From: CAYYWV01 sp964475385
Lineage (GTDB): Bacteria > Pseudomonadota > Alphaproteobacteria > JAAXGF01
DNA length: 13,956 nt
Assembly: GCA_964475385.1 (NCBI GenBank)
Contig: CAYYWV010000068.1
Coordinates: 1 to 13,956 of the forward strand
Direction of reading: 5' to 3'
A program made the position numbers and the translations under genes. How positions within the stretch are numbered: position 1 is the stretch's first letter; every line of letters begins with the position of its first letter. Shown here one piece after another: positions 1 through 7,444 of this stretch. The notes beneath the pieces are model-generated. The model had not been told where the DNA came from. It saw nothing but the letters and a program-made list of their open reading frames with translations, and made no database searches.

Positions 1-156
1 GCCGGCCGCCGCCGCCAAAACATGAAACGCTCTGGAAGCCGGAGCTATTTTTCGCCGCGTTCAAGACGTTCTATGGTATCGATCCGGCGCGCTTCCGACG
101 CGTGCGGGCGATCGCGGATCGCCCCGCTCCCATTCCGTCGCTGGAGGAGACCAGAG
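1..156 (+). other. Possible 3' fragment of an upstream gene, left edge
   Basis: No complete gene is visible before bioY. The third frame from base 3 reads protein-like, with bulky residues (LWKPELFFAAFKTFYGIDPA and then RFRRVRA) unlike the Arg/Ser-rich shadow frames. The pattern F-x-x-F-K-x-x-x-G-x-x-P-x-x-F-R resembles the end of an AraC-type second helix-turn-helix, but the residues before it do not fit that family well. The frame has no stop before bioY and stays open to base 746, which an ordinary upstream gene would not do. A frameshift, a decayed gene end or chance are all possible. No BioR-like operator is visible upstream of bioY. Confidence 0.25.
143..149 (+). promoter_or_regulatory. 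Ribosome binding site that fixes the bioY start
   Basis: GGAGGAG lies seven bases before the ATG at 157. The open frame extends further upstream to an ATG at 22, but that extension is Arg/Ser-rich and unlike BioY. The Shine-Dalgarno sequence supports the shorter protein. Confidence 0.7.
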
Positions 157-738
157 ATGACCCTTCCGCCATCCGCAACGCTCGCCGCCGCGCTGTGGCC
201 CGCCCGGCCGGGCCGCCGATCCGCGCGCGCGGCCGTCCTCGCGATCCTCGGCTCGGCGCTGATCGCGCTCTCGGCGCAGATCCGCGTGCCTCTCGAGCCG
301 GTGCCGGTGACCATGCAGACCTTCGCCGTTCTCGTCGTCGCCATGGCCTACGGCCTCAGGCTCGGAACCGCGACGGTCGCGCTCTACCTCGCCGAGGGCG
401 CGCTCGGCCTTCCCGTGTTCGCGGGCGGCGCCGGCGGGGTCGCGGTCCTGCTCGGCCCGACCGGCGGCTATCTCGCGGGCTTCGTGGCCGCGGCGGCGAT
501 CGTCGGCGCGCTCGCCGAGCGGGGCTGGGACCGCAGCCTCGCCTCAACCGCCTTCGCCATGCTGCTCGGCAACCTCGCGATCTACGGCCCCGGGCTCGCG
601 GTCCTCGGCGCGCTGATCGGCTACGACAAGGCGGTCGCGGTCGGGCTCGCGCCGTTCGTCCTGGGCGACGCGCTCAAGCTCGCGCTTGCCGCCTGCGTCA
701 TGCCCGCCGCCTGGCGGCTGGTCGGCCGTCGCGGGTAA
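157..738 (+). CDS. bioY: BioY biotin transporter substrate-binding subunit
   Basis: This is an integral membrane S-component that binds biotin and imports it, alone or with an ECF energising module. The 193-residue product has the usual BioY length. It is hydrophobic, with roughly six predicted membrane segments, and carries the family signature around residues 77-105: Tyr-Leu, then G-ALGLPVFAGGAGG and GPTGGYLAGF. The C-terminal stretch FVLGDALKLALAA also fits BioY. The start at 157 was chosen for its GGAGGAG site and because it gives the standard N-terminus. No bioM or bioN is seen here, so the protein is either solitary or uses an energiser encoded elsewhere. Its last 195 bases overlap, antisense, the extended 3' end of the MFS gene on the other strand. 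Confidence 0.93.
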   Translation: MTLPPSATLAAALWPARPGRRSARAAVLAILGSALIALSAQIRVPLEPVPVTMQTFAVLVVAMAYGLRLGTATVALYLAEGALGLPVFAGGAGGVAVLLGPTGGYLAGFVAAAAIVGALAERGWDRSLASTAFAMLLGNLAIYGPGLAVLGALIGYDKAVAVGLAPFVLGDALKLALAACVMPAAWRLVGRRG

Positions 739-1953
739 GCGGCTGAGCCGCCCGGCGGCGGCGAAGGCCGCCGCGGCCAGGAGAAAAGCGACGGCCAGCG
801 CGAAGACGAGCGCCGGCGCGCCGCGGTCGACGGCGAAGCCGAACATCACCGGCGCGAGCGCGCCGCCGAGGTTAAGGCCCGTCGAGACGAAGCCGAAGAC
901 CTTGCCGGTCGCCCCCGGCGGGGTGATCGCGCGCACCATCATGTCGCGCGAAGGCCGGGTCAGGCCCTGGCACAGCCCGGCGAGCGCGAGCGCCCCCGTC
1001 ACCGCCCAGAGCGGCAGACGGAAGACGGCCACCGCGCCGACGAAGGCGGCGGCGAGCACGGTGCCGCCGACGGCGAGCGCGCCGTGGCGGCGGGTGCGGT
1101 CGGCGGCCAGGCCGCCCGCGAGGATGCCGATCGCGTTGCCGACCAGAAAGGCGGTGAGCGTGGCGCTCGCCGCGGCAAGCGGGGCGTCGTAAAGCGCGGT
1201 GAGCGCGGCGACCGAAAAGGTCTGAATCCCGTTCGACCCCATCGCGGACGCGACATAGAACAAGAAGAACAACAGCACCGGCCCGCCGAGAAGAACGAGC
1301 CTCCGGGCGGGCGCGGCCGGCTGGACGGGCGCGTCCTCGGCCGCGGCCTCGGCGGGGGCCTCATGCGCGTCGAGCGCGCGCCGGTTCGCGAAGACCGCGA
1401 GCGCGAGCGCGAGGCCGACGCCGCCCGCGATGACCAGCCCCGCCCGCCAGTCGGTGACCGCAGCGAGCGCGACCATCGCGCCCGGCGCGACCGCGAAGCC
1501 GAGATACCCCGAAAACGTGTGCAGGCTGAAGGCCCGGCCGAGCCGGCGGCGGTCCACGCGCCCCGAAAGGATCGCGTAGTCGGCGGGATGCACGACGCTG
1601 CTGCCGAGTCCGGCGACGAACAAGAGCGCGAGAAGCGCGGCGTAGGACGCGCTGAGCCCGAGCGCGGCGATTGCCGCGGCCTCGAGCGCCAAGCCGACGG
1701 CGAGCACCCGGGCCGCGCCCACCCGGTCGACCAGGAAGCCCGCGGGCGTCTGGGCGAGGCCCGAGGCGACGTTATAGGCGGTGATCGCCGCCCCGAGCGC
1801 GGCGTAAGAGACGCCGAGCTCGCCCTTGAGAAGCGGGAACAGGGGCGGCAGGGCGAGAACGTAGAAATGGGTGAGAAAGTGGCCGCTCGAGACGAGAGCG
1901 ATCGCGCGGCCGTCGCCGCCGCCCGCGCGCGGCGTGGCGATCGCCTGGCTCAC
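544..1953 (-). CDS. MFS transporter with an unusual C-terminal extension
   Basis: A major facilitator superfamily inner-membrane transporter with twelve probable membrane helices. Residues 1-405 form the normal core. Motif A is GFLVDRVG at 72-79, and a second copy, GGLAADRTRRHG, starts near 280 in the second half. An Ala/Pro/Glu-rich loop at about 195-217 separates the halves. The VVHPADYAILS stretch resembles fosmidomycin-resistance-type or oxalate-type carriers; the substrate cannot be told from sequence. It starts with GTG at 1953, only 24 bases after the M24 gene stops, with a weak ribosome site, so it is probably co-transcribed and translationally coupled. Residues 406-469 are hydrophilic and are simply the antisense of the end of bioY, so the natural stop may have been lost. 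Uptake or export of the locus substrate is an inference from position. Confidence 0.85.
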   Translation of the reverse strand: MSQAIATPRAGGGDGRAIALVSSGHFLTHFYVLALPPLFPLLKGELGVSYAALGAAITAYNVASGLAQTPAGFLVDRVGAARVLAVGLALEAAAIAALGLSASYAALLALLFVAGLGSSVVHPADYAILSGRVDRRRLGRAFSLHTFSGYLGFAVAPGAMVALAAVTDWRAGLVIAGGVGLALALAVFANRRALDAHEAPAEAAAEDAPVQPAAPARRLVLLGGPVLLFFLFYVASAMGSNGIQTFSVAALTALYDAPLAAASATLTAFLVGNAIGILAGGLAADRTRRHGALAVGGTVLAAAFVGAVAVFRLPLWAVTGALALAGLCQGLTRPSRDMMVRAITPPGATGKVFGFVSTGLNLGGALAPVMFGFAVDRGAPALVFALAVAFLLAAAAFAAAGRLSRLPATADQPPGGGHDAGGKRELERVAQDERREPDRDRLVVADQRAEDREPGAVDREVAEQHGEGG

Positions 1954-1977
1954 GCGGCCGCGCCGCCGTCCGCCCGC

Positions 1978-3231
1978 TCAGGCAAGAAGCGCCTCCTCGA
2001 ACGGAAAGCTCGATAGAAGCTCGGCGCCGTTTTCGGTCACCAGCACCTGCTCCTCGAGCTTGACGCCTTCCGCGCCGCCCACGGCGCCGATATAGCTTTC
2101 GATGCAGAGCGTCATGTTCTCCTCGATCACGCCGTCGTAGCCGCCCTTGCGCGCCCAGTCCTGGGCGAAGGCGATCGACGGATATTCGTCGCACATTCCG
2201 ACCCCGTGGGCGAGCACCGAGTAGCGCTGGGGCGCGAAGGCGTCGGGGATCGTCCAGCTTTTCTCGGCGTACTCGCGGAAGGTGAGGCCGGGCCGCAGGA
2301 TCTCGATATTGCGCTGGACCTGCTCGTAAGCCAACCGGTAGAGCCGGCGTTGCTCGTCGCTCGGCCGGCCGGGGCCGCAGAAGAAGGTGCGCGAGATGTC
2401 GGCGCAGTAGCCGAAAGGGCCGATCAGGTCGGTGTCGAAGGCGACCAGCTCGCCGGGGCGGATCACCCGGTCCGAGCACTCCTGGAACCAGGGGTTGGTG
2501 CGCCCGCCCGAGGTCAAAAGCCGGGTCTCGATCCACTCGCCGCCCATCGCGATGTTGGTCTCGTGCAAAATCGCCCAAAGCTCGTTCTCGGCGATCCCGG
2601 GGGCGAGCGCCTCGCGCATCCGCGCCATGCCCGCCTCGCAGACCGCGAGCGCCGCGCTCATGCAGGCGATCTCGTCGGCCGACTTGATGGCGCGGGCGCG
2701 CTCGAGCGGGCCTTGCCCGTCGTGGATTTCGACGCCCTGGGCTTCGAGCGCGCGGGCGCCCAGGGGATCGACGTGATCGAGCGCGAGCCGGCGGTTGCCG
2801 CCGCCTCTTTCGCGCACGAGATCGGCGATCTCGTCGGCCCAGGCGCGGGCGCGGTCGGCCATGTGCTCGCCGGCGGCGAAGTAGTACCACGACATGGCCG
2901 GGCGCACCTCGGCCACGGTCTCGAGCCCTTCCGAAAGGTGCTCGCAGCGCGCGAACTCGAACATCACCGCGCGGCCCTCGGCCGGCACGAAAGCGTAGCG
3001 CGCCGCGTTGTGCAGGGTCCAGACGGTCATGTTGCGGGCCCCGGTCGCATAGCGGATGTTGATCGGGTCGAACAGCACGCATCCGCCGAGATCGCGCGCT
3101 TTGAGCTCGGCCTGCACGCGCCCCAGGCGATAAGCGCGCATCCGCCGCATGTCGGGCTGGGCCTCGGTGTCGGTGAGGCCCACGCCCTGGCTCTTGCGGG
3201 CGCGGTAAAGGGGATCGAGCGTGGTCACCAT
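1978..3231 (-). CDS. DddP-like M24-fold metalloenzyme (DMSP lyase homologue or Xaa-Pro peptidase family)
   Basis: A 417-residue cytoplasmic protein of the M24 (creatinase/aminopeptidase P) fold, with an N-terminal domain to about residue 180 and a pita-bread catalytic domain after it. The metal ligands are all present: Asp266, Asp268, Asp278, His342, Glu378 and Glu393. It resembles the DMSP lyase DddP along its length, including FDPINIRYAT, GGEWIETRLL, RTNPWFQEC and HGVGMCDE. Tyr337 and Asp348 sit where I recall DddP Tyr366 and the catalytic Asp377, at a constant offset of 29. Creatinase, which would fit a sarcosine locus, lacks these metal ligands and is unlikely. A plain Xaa-Pro peptidase or a lyase acting on another betaine remains possible. 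The ATG at 3231 follows GGGAGGG. It lies 63 bases after the DMGDH-type gene and 24 bases before the transporter, suggesting one operon. Confidence 0.85.
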   Translation of the reverse strand: MVTTLDPLYRARKSQGVGLTDTEAQPDMRRMRAYRLGRVQAELKARDLGGCVLFDPINIRYATGARNMTVWTLHNAARYAFVPAEGRAVMFEFARCEHLSEGLETVAEVRPAMSWYYFAAGEHMADRARAWADEIADLVRERGGGNRRLALDHVDPLGARALEAQGVEIHDGQGPLERARAIKSADEIACMSAALAVCEAGMARMREALAPGIAENELWAILHETNIAMGGEWIETRLLTSGGRTNPWFQECSDRVIRPGELVAFDTDLIGPFGYCADISRTFFCGPGRPSDEQRRLYRLAYEQVQRNIEILRPGLTFREYAEKSWTIPDAFAPQRYSVLAHGVGMCDEYPSIAFAQDWARKGGYDGVIEENMTLCIESYIGAVGGAEGVKLEEQVLVTENGAELLSSFPFEEALLA

Positions 3232-3240
3232 CTTCCCTCC

Positions 3241-3289
3241 CGCCGGCCAGGATGCGCGCCGGCGCTTGACTCCCTCTTCGCCGCGAGGG
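3241..3289 (-). repeat. Two inverted repeats between the DMGDH-type and M24 genes
   Basis: CGCCGGC (3241-3247) pairs with GCCGGCG (3258-3264) across a ten-base loop, and CCCTC (3272-3276) pairs with GAGGG (3285-3289). Neither is followed by a U-tract on the minus strand, so they are not clear terminators. They could stabilise or process the message between the two cistrons, or be chance in GC-rich DNA. Confidence 0.3.
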
Positions 3290-3294
3290 CGCGT

Positions 3295-5727
3295 TCAGGA
3301 CCGGAGGCTCTTGTTCTCCGGGTCATAGGGCGAATGCGGGATCACCTTCGCGGCCCGGCGCTCGCCGAGGATGACGATCTCGAGCTCGGTCCCCGGCGCG
3401 GCCGCGTCCGGAGCGACATAGCCGAGCGCGAGGCTCTTCTTCACCCAATGCCCATAGGCCCCGGCGGTCGCCCGGCCGACCATGCGCTCGCCTTGGAAGA
3501 TCGGCTCGTTGCCGCCCGCATCCGCGTCGGCGGCGTCGACCTCGAGGGTGACGAAGGCGTTGGGCACGCCGTCCTCGCGCTGGCGGATCAGCGCCTCGCG
3601 GCCGATGAAGTCGCCCTTATCCAGGCGCACGAAGCGGTCGAGTCCGGCTTCCAGCGGCGAGTAATCGCGGGTGAGATCCTGCGCCCACATGCGATAGGAC
3701 TTCTCGATGCGGAGCGAATCCATCGCCCGCATGCCGCAAAGCCCGATGCCGAACTCTTCGCCGGCCTCCATCAGCGCGTCGAAGATGTGGTGCTGGTACT
3801 CGATGGGGTGGTGGATCTCCCAGCCGAGATCGCCGACGAAGTTGACGCGCAGCGCGCGCACCGGCGCGAGGCCCAGAAGGATACGCTGGCCGGTGAGCCA
3901 AGGGAACGCCGCGTTCGAGAGATCGGCGTCGGTGAGCTTGGCGAGCACCTCGCGCGAGCGCGGGCCGGCGACCACCAGCACGCCGTGCGCGGTGGTGACG
4001 TTGTTGAGCGTCACGCTGCCGTCGCGGGGAAGCTGCTTCCACAGGTAGTCGTAATCGTGGCGCTCGGCCGCCCCCGACGAGACCAGATAGAACCGGTCGG
4101 GTCCGTCGCGGGTGATGGTGAACTCGCTGCGCACCCCGCCCGACGGCGTAAGCGCGTGGCAGAGCTGGATGCGCCCCACCTTCTGCGGCAGCCGGTTGGC
4201 GACCAGTCGGTCGAGCCAGGCCTCGGCCCCCGGGCCCGAGACCTCGAACTTCGAGAAGCTGGTGATGTCGATGATGCTGACCCGCTCGCGCAAGGTCCGG
4301 CACTCGTTGCCGACGTGCTCGAAGTAGTTGGAGCGGCGGAAGCTCCAGACGTCCTTGGGCTCGACGCCCTCGGGCGCGAACCAGTTGGGCCGCTCCCAAC
4401 CGTAACGCTGGCCGAACACCGCGCCGCGGGCGGCGAGCTTGTCGTGGATCGGGCTGGTCTTGGCCGGCCGCGCCGCCGGACGCTCCTCGTCGGGATAGTG
4501 GATGATGAAGACGTGCTCGTAGGCCTCGACGTTCTTGAGCGTCGTGTAACGCTTGTTGGCGTAAGGGCCGAAGCGCCGCGGGTCGACCGCCCAGGCGTCC
4601 ATGCCGGGCTCGCCCTCGACGATCCATTCGGCGAGCAGCTTGCCCGAGCCGCCGGCGGCCGTGATGCCGAAACTGTGGCCTTCGTTGAGCCAGAAGTTGC
4701 GCAGGCCCCAGCCCGGCCCGATCAGCGGGCTGCCGTCGGGGGTGTAGGGAATGGGGCCGTTGACGCAGTCCTTGATGCCGGCGCGGCCGAACATGGGCAC
4801 GCGCTTGATCGCGGCCTCGATATGGGGTTCTAGGCGATCGATGTCGCCGGGCAGAAGCTCGCGGCCGAAGCCCTTGGGCACGCCGTCCACCGCCCATGCC
4901 TTGGCGCCCTTCTCGTAGGGCCCGAGGATCAGGCCCTGGCGCTCCTCGCGCATGTAGTAAGAGGCGTCGCTCTCGCGCAGGACCGCGAGCTCGGGCAGGC
5001 CCGCCTCGTGGCGCTCGACCAGCTCGGGCACGGTCTCGGTGACGATGTACTGGTGCTCGACCGGAATGGTCGGCACGTCGAGCCCGACCATCGCGCCGAC
5101 CTCGCGCGCCCAAGAGCCGGTGGCGGTGACCACGTGCTCGCACACGATGTCGCCCTTGTCGGTCTTGACGACCCACTCGTCGTTGGGCTTCTGCTCGATC
5201 GCGACGACCTCGGTGTGGCGGTAGATCTCGGCGCCGCCGTTGCGGGCCCCGATCGCGAGCGCCTGGGTGAGATCGGCGGGCGCGATATGGCCGTCGTCGG
5301 GGTGATAGAGCGCGCCCACGATGCCGTCGATCTCGCACAAGGGCCAGAGCTCCTTAACCTCGGCCGGGGTGATCATCTCGAACGGCACGCCGATGGTGTT
5401 CGCGGTGCCGCAGTACTTATGGTACTCGTCCATCCGCTCCTTGTTGGTGGCGAGCCGCAAATTCCCGGTCTTGTGGAAGCTGACCGCCTGGCCGGTTTCC
5501 TCTTCCAGGGTCTGGTAGAGATCGACCGAGTACTTGTGAATCTGGCCGACCGTGTAGCTCATGTTGAACAGCGGCAAGAGCCCCGCCGCATGCCAGGTCG
5601 ATCCTTCGGTCAAATCGGACTTCTCGCACAGAACGACGTCCGACCAGCCGAGCTTGACAAGGTGATAAAGGGTGCTGACGCCGACCACGCCGCCCCCGAT
5701 TACGACCACGCGCGCATGAGTTTTCAT
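3295..5727 (-). CDS. Dimethylglycine/sarcosine dehydrogenase-type FAD oxidoreductase fused to GcvT
   Basis: An 810-residue enzyme of the DMGDH/SarDH family, which oxidatively demethylates N-methyl glycines and hands the formaldehyde-level carbon to tetrahydrofolate. Residues 7-365 form the DAO-type FAD domain with the dinucleotide motif GGGVVG at 11-16. STWHAAGL at 43-50 supplies His46, the position of covalent FAD attachment in this family. A linker domain (about 370-425) leads to a GcvT folate domain (about 425-690) and a GcvT C-terminal barrel (about 700-800). The length is typical. The ATG at 5727 follows AAGGAGG. The gene is preceded by a promoter candidate and followed 63 bases later by the DddP-like gene. 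Sequence alone does not separate dimethylglycine from sarcosine or other N-methyl substrates; SoxDAG nearby makes dimethylglycine the better guess. Confidence 0.9.
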   Translation of the reverse strand: MKTHARVVVIGGGVVGVSTLYHLVKLGWSDVVLCEKSDLTEGSTWHAAGLLPLFNMSYTVGQIHKYSVDLYQTLEEETGQAVSFHKTGNLRLATNKERMDEYHKYCGTANTIGVPFEMITPAEVKELWPLCEIDGIVGALYHPDDGHIAPADLTQALAIGARNGGAEIYRHTEVVAIEQKPNDEWVVKTDKGDIVCEHVVTATGSWAREVGAMVGLDVPTIPVEHQYIVTETVPELVERHEAGLPELAVLRESDASYYMREERQGLILGPYEKGAKAWAVDGVPKGFGRELLPGDIDRLEPHIEAAIKRVPMFGRAGIKDCVNGPIPYTPDGSPLIGPGWGLRNFWLNEGHSFGITAAGGSGKLLAEWIVEGEPGMDAWAVDPRRFGPYANKRYTTLKNVEAYEHVFIIHYPDEERPAARPAKTSPIHDKLAARGAVFGQRYGWERPNWFAPEGVEPKDVWSFRRSNYFEHVGNECRTLRERVSIIDITSFSKFEVSGPGAEAWLDRLVANRLPQKVGRIQLCHALTPSGGVRSEFTITRDGPDRFYLVSSGAAERHDYDYLWKQLPRDGSVTLNNVTTAHGVLVVAGPRSREVLAKLTDADLSNAAFPWLTGQRILLGLAPVRALRVNFVGDLGWEIHHPIEYQHHIFDALMEAGEEFGIGLCGMRAMDSLRIEKSYRMWAQDLTRDYSPLEAGLDRFVRLDKGDFIGREALIRQREDGVPNAFVTLEVDAADADAGGNEPIFQGERMVGRATAGAYGHWVKKSLALGYVAPDAAAPGTELEIVILGERRAAKVIPHSPYDPENKSLRS

Positions 5728-5772
5728 GGTCCGCCTCCTTGACGCTTTCGATCGCCTCCACCGCGAACGGAA

Positions 5773-5787
5773 CCCGCTTCGCGCGGG
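5773..5787 (-). repeat. Leader hairpin of the DMGDH-type gene
   Basis: CCCGC (5773-5777) pairs with GCGGG (5783-5787) around the loop TTCGC. It lies in the predicted 5' leader, between the promoter candidate and the Shine-Dalgarno sequence. It does not resemble a known riboswitch fold to me. Confidence 0.25.
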
Positions 5788-5818
5788 CCTTCGTCGAATT
5801 TATCGAAACCTTGTCGGC

Positions 5819-5846
5819 ATTATCGCCGAAACGCGCGCCCCGACAA
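5819..5846 (-). promoter_or_regulatory. Probable sigma-70 promoter of the DMGDH-type operon
   Basis: On the minus strand TTGTCG (5846-5841), a 16-base spacer and GATAAT (5824-5819) match the -35 and -10 consensus at four and five of six positions. It would start transcription near 5812, giving a leader of about 85 bases. The -10 box sits inside a short palindrome, CGGC-GATAAT-GCCG, which could be part of an operator. The stretch of lower GC around it stands out from the surrounding coding DNA. Confidence 0.5.
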
Positions 5847-5882
5847 TCGCGCGCGTCCGCTATGTAACGTCGCGCGCCCTAT

Positions 5883-5929
5883 GGCGGCTTTCCCGCCTGC
5901 GACGCCGACTGGCCTGTTTCCGGCGTCGC
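5883..5929 (-). terminator. Tandem hairpins after the FAD oxidoreductase gene
   Basis: GCGACGCCG (5899-5907) pairs perfectly with CGGCGTCGC (5921-5929), a nine-base stem with a 13-base loop, seven bases past the stop at 5936. GGCGG (5883-5887) pairs with CCGCC (5893-5897). There is no U-tract, so this may be a weak terminator, a 3'-end stabiliser or a Rho-assisted site. Its place between the stop and the next promoter favours separation of two transcription units. Confidence 0.4.
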
Positions 5930-5935
5930 CCCCCG

Positions 5936-7240
5936 CTAGCGGTCGAGGCGGTCGCGCACGCCGTACCAAAGCCCGACCACAGGCAGGAACCAGGGCCGCC
6001 CCCCATAGAGCGGCAGCGTTGGGAAGTCGCGGCCGAACAGCGGCGTTTCGACCTTGGCCGGGTCGATCACATGGAGCGCCGCCTGATGCCCGAGCCAGGT
6101 CGCCTTGACCACCCCGCTTCCGCAGTAGCCGAGCGCGTAGCGCACGCCGTCGCGCACGCCCGCGTGCGGCAGGCGGTCGAAGGTGAAGGCGACGTTGCCG
6201 GTCCAGCTATGGGTGATCCGCAAGCCGGCGAGCTCGGGATAGACCCCGACCATGAAGCGATGGAGCATGGCTCCGGTCGCGCGCAAGTCGCCGCCTTCGC
6301 GGAACGCCGCGCGGCCGCCGAACAGAATCCGCGTTCCGTCGGGCGAAGGACGGAAGTAATAGAGCACGCGCTTGGTGTCGGTCAGCATCCGCCCCTTGGG
6401 CATCAGCCGCGCCATGGTCTCGGGCGGAAGCGGCTCGGTCGCGATCATGAACGAGCCTACGGGCACCAGCCGGCGGCTGAGCGCCGGCATGAAGCGCCCG
6501 GTGTAGCCGTTGGTGGCGACGATCGCGTCGCGGGCCGCGATGGACCCGCGCGGGGTCGCGACGACGAACCCTGCGCGTTCGCGCGTAATGGCCGCAACCG
6601 GGGTGCGCGCGGCCACCGTCACGCCTTCGCCCAGCGCCCGCTCAAGCAGTCCCCGATGGTAGAGCGCCGGGTGCAGGCCGCCGTCGCGATGGATCACGCG
6701 GCCGCCGAAATAAGCGTCCGAGCCGATCTCGGCGGATTGCTCGGCGGCCGGCACCATATCGGCCTCGAGCCCGATCTCGCGGCGCAGAAGCTCGGTCTCG
6801 CGGGCCAGGGATTCGTAAGCGCCCGGCGAGTGCGCGGCGAGGAAGCGGCCCATGCGGGCGAAATGGCAGGCGATGCCTTCGCGCGCGATGAGATCGGCGG
6901 TGTAGTCGAGCGCCCGCTGCCCATCGCGCCAAATCGCGATTGCGGCTTCGCGGCCCATGCGCGCGATCATCCTGGACAACGGAACCTTGAACGCGCCCCC
7001 GCACATGCCGCCGTTGCGGGTGCTCGCGCCCTCGCCCGGCGCGCCCGCCTCCAACACCGCCACCGAGCGTCCGGCGCGGGCGAGCGTCAGCGCCGCCGAA
7101 AGGCCGGTGTAGCCCGCGCCGACGATAGCGACGTCGACGCGCTTGGGAAGCGCCGGCGGAGCGTCTTCCGCCCGCGGGGGCGCGGCTTCCCACCAGTAGG
7201 GCGCGTACTTTGCGTCTGGAGCAAAGAGCTTCCCGGCCAT
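5936..7240 (-). CDS. FAD-dependent amine/amino-acid oxidoreductase (DAO family, PuuB/OrdL type)
   Basis: A 434-residue flavoenzyme of the DAO superfamily, which oxidises C-N bonds of amines or (N-methyl) amino acids. The N-terminal Rossmann motif VAIVGAGYTGLSAALTLARAG contains GAGYTG at residues 41-46, with the acidic turn VLEAG near 62-66. The segment GASTRNGGM at 71-79 is typical of the gamma-glutamylputrescine oxidase/OrdL branch. The C-terminal GYCGSGV fits the FAD-binding end of the family. The open frame extends upstream to 7429, but the ATG at 7240 is preceded by GGAGGGG and gives the usual N-terminus, so I chose it. It diverges from the DUF1127 gene and lies upstream of the DMGDH-type gene on the same strand, 208 bases apart. 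The substrate is unknown: gamma-glutamylated polyamines or an N-methylated amino acid are both plausible. Confidence 0.85.
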   Translation of the reverse strand: MAGKLFAPDAKYAPYWWEAAPPRAEDAPPALPKRVDVAIVGAGYTGLSAALTLARAGRSVAVLEAGAPGEGASTRNGGMCGGAFKVPLSRMIARMGREAAIAIWRDGQRALDYTADLIAREGIACHFARMGRFLAAHSPGAYESLARETELLRREIGLEADMVPAAEQSAEIGSDAYFGGRVIHRDGGLHPALYHRGLLERALGEGVTVAARTPVAAITRERAGFVVATPRGSIAARDAIVATNGYTGRFMPALSRRLVPVGSFMIATEPLPPETMARLMPKGRMLTDTKRVLYYFRPSPDGTRILFGGRAAFREGGDLRATGAMLHRFMVGVYPELAGLRITHSWTGNVAFTFDRLPHAGVRDGVRYALGYCGSGVVKATWLGHQAALHVIDPAKVETPLFGRDFPTLPLYGGRPWFLPVVGLWYGVRDRLDR

Positions 7241-7444
7241 GACCGCCCCTCCGATCCTCGCTGCGCCAGCATGCCCCGTCGGCGGACGGACGGCAAGCCG
7301 CGGGCGAACGCAGATAAAGCGCTCGCTCCTCTGCGTTTTCGGCATATCTGCTCCGCGAATCGGGCAATTGCGGCGCGCGCCGCGCCGGCTTATGGGGCGG
7401 GGAAGCGAGGATCGGCGGTCGATCCTCATGGACGGGAGAGAGCC
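7241..7444. promoter_or_regulatory. Divergent intergenic region between FAD oxidoreductase and DUF1127 genes
   Basis: These 204 bases must hold promoters for both directions. On the plus strand TTGCGG (7368-7373), 16 bases and TTATGG (7390-7395) are a weak -35/-10 candidate. On the minus strand the best I can see is TTGCCC with TATGCC 15 bases further, also weak. A GGGAGAG site at 7434-7440 serves the DUF1127 start. Confidence 0.3.

Noticed and set aside
157..738. A BioR operator or riboswitch controlling bioY
   Set aside because: I looked for the TTATCTATAA-type palindrome upstream and saw none within the 156 bases available.
1978..3231. Creatinase, which would feed sarcosine to the Sox enzyme
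   Set aside because: Creatinase has lost the M24 metal ligands, while this protein keeps all of them and resembles DddP along its length.
2206..4833. An 875-residue open frame on the plus strand across the M24 and DMGDH-type genes
   Set aside because: It is antisense to two clearly real genes, is rich in Arg, Ala, Gly, Asp and Glu with no recognisable motif, and results from high GC at third codon positions.
3295..5727. DMSP demethylase DmdA, because of the GcvT domain near a DddP-like gene
   Set aside because: DmdA is a stand-alone GcvT-type protein of about 370 residues; this one has an N-terminal FAD domain with a covalent-flavin His motif typical of DMGDH/SarDH.
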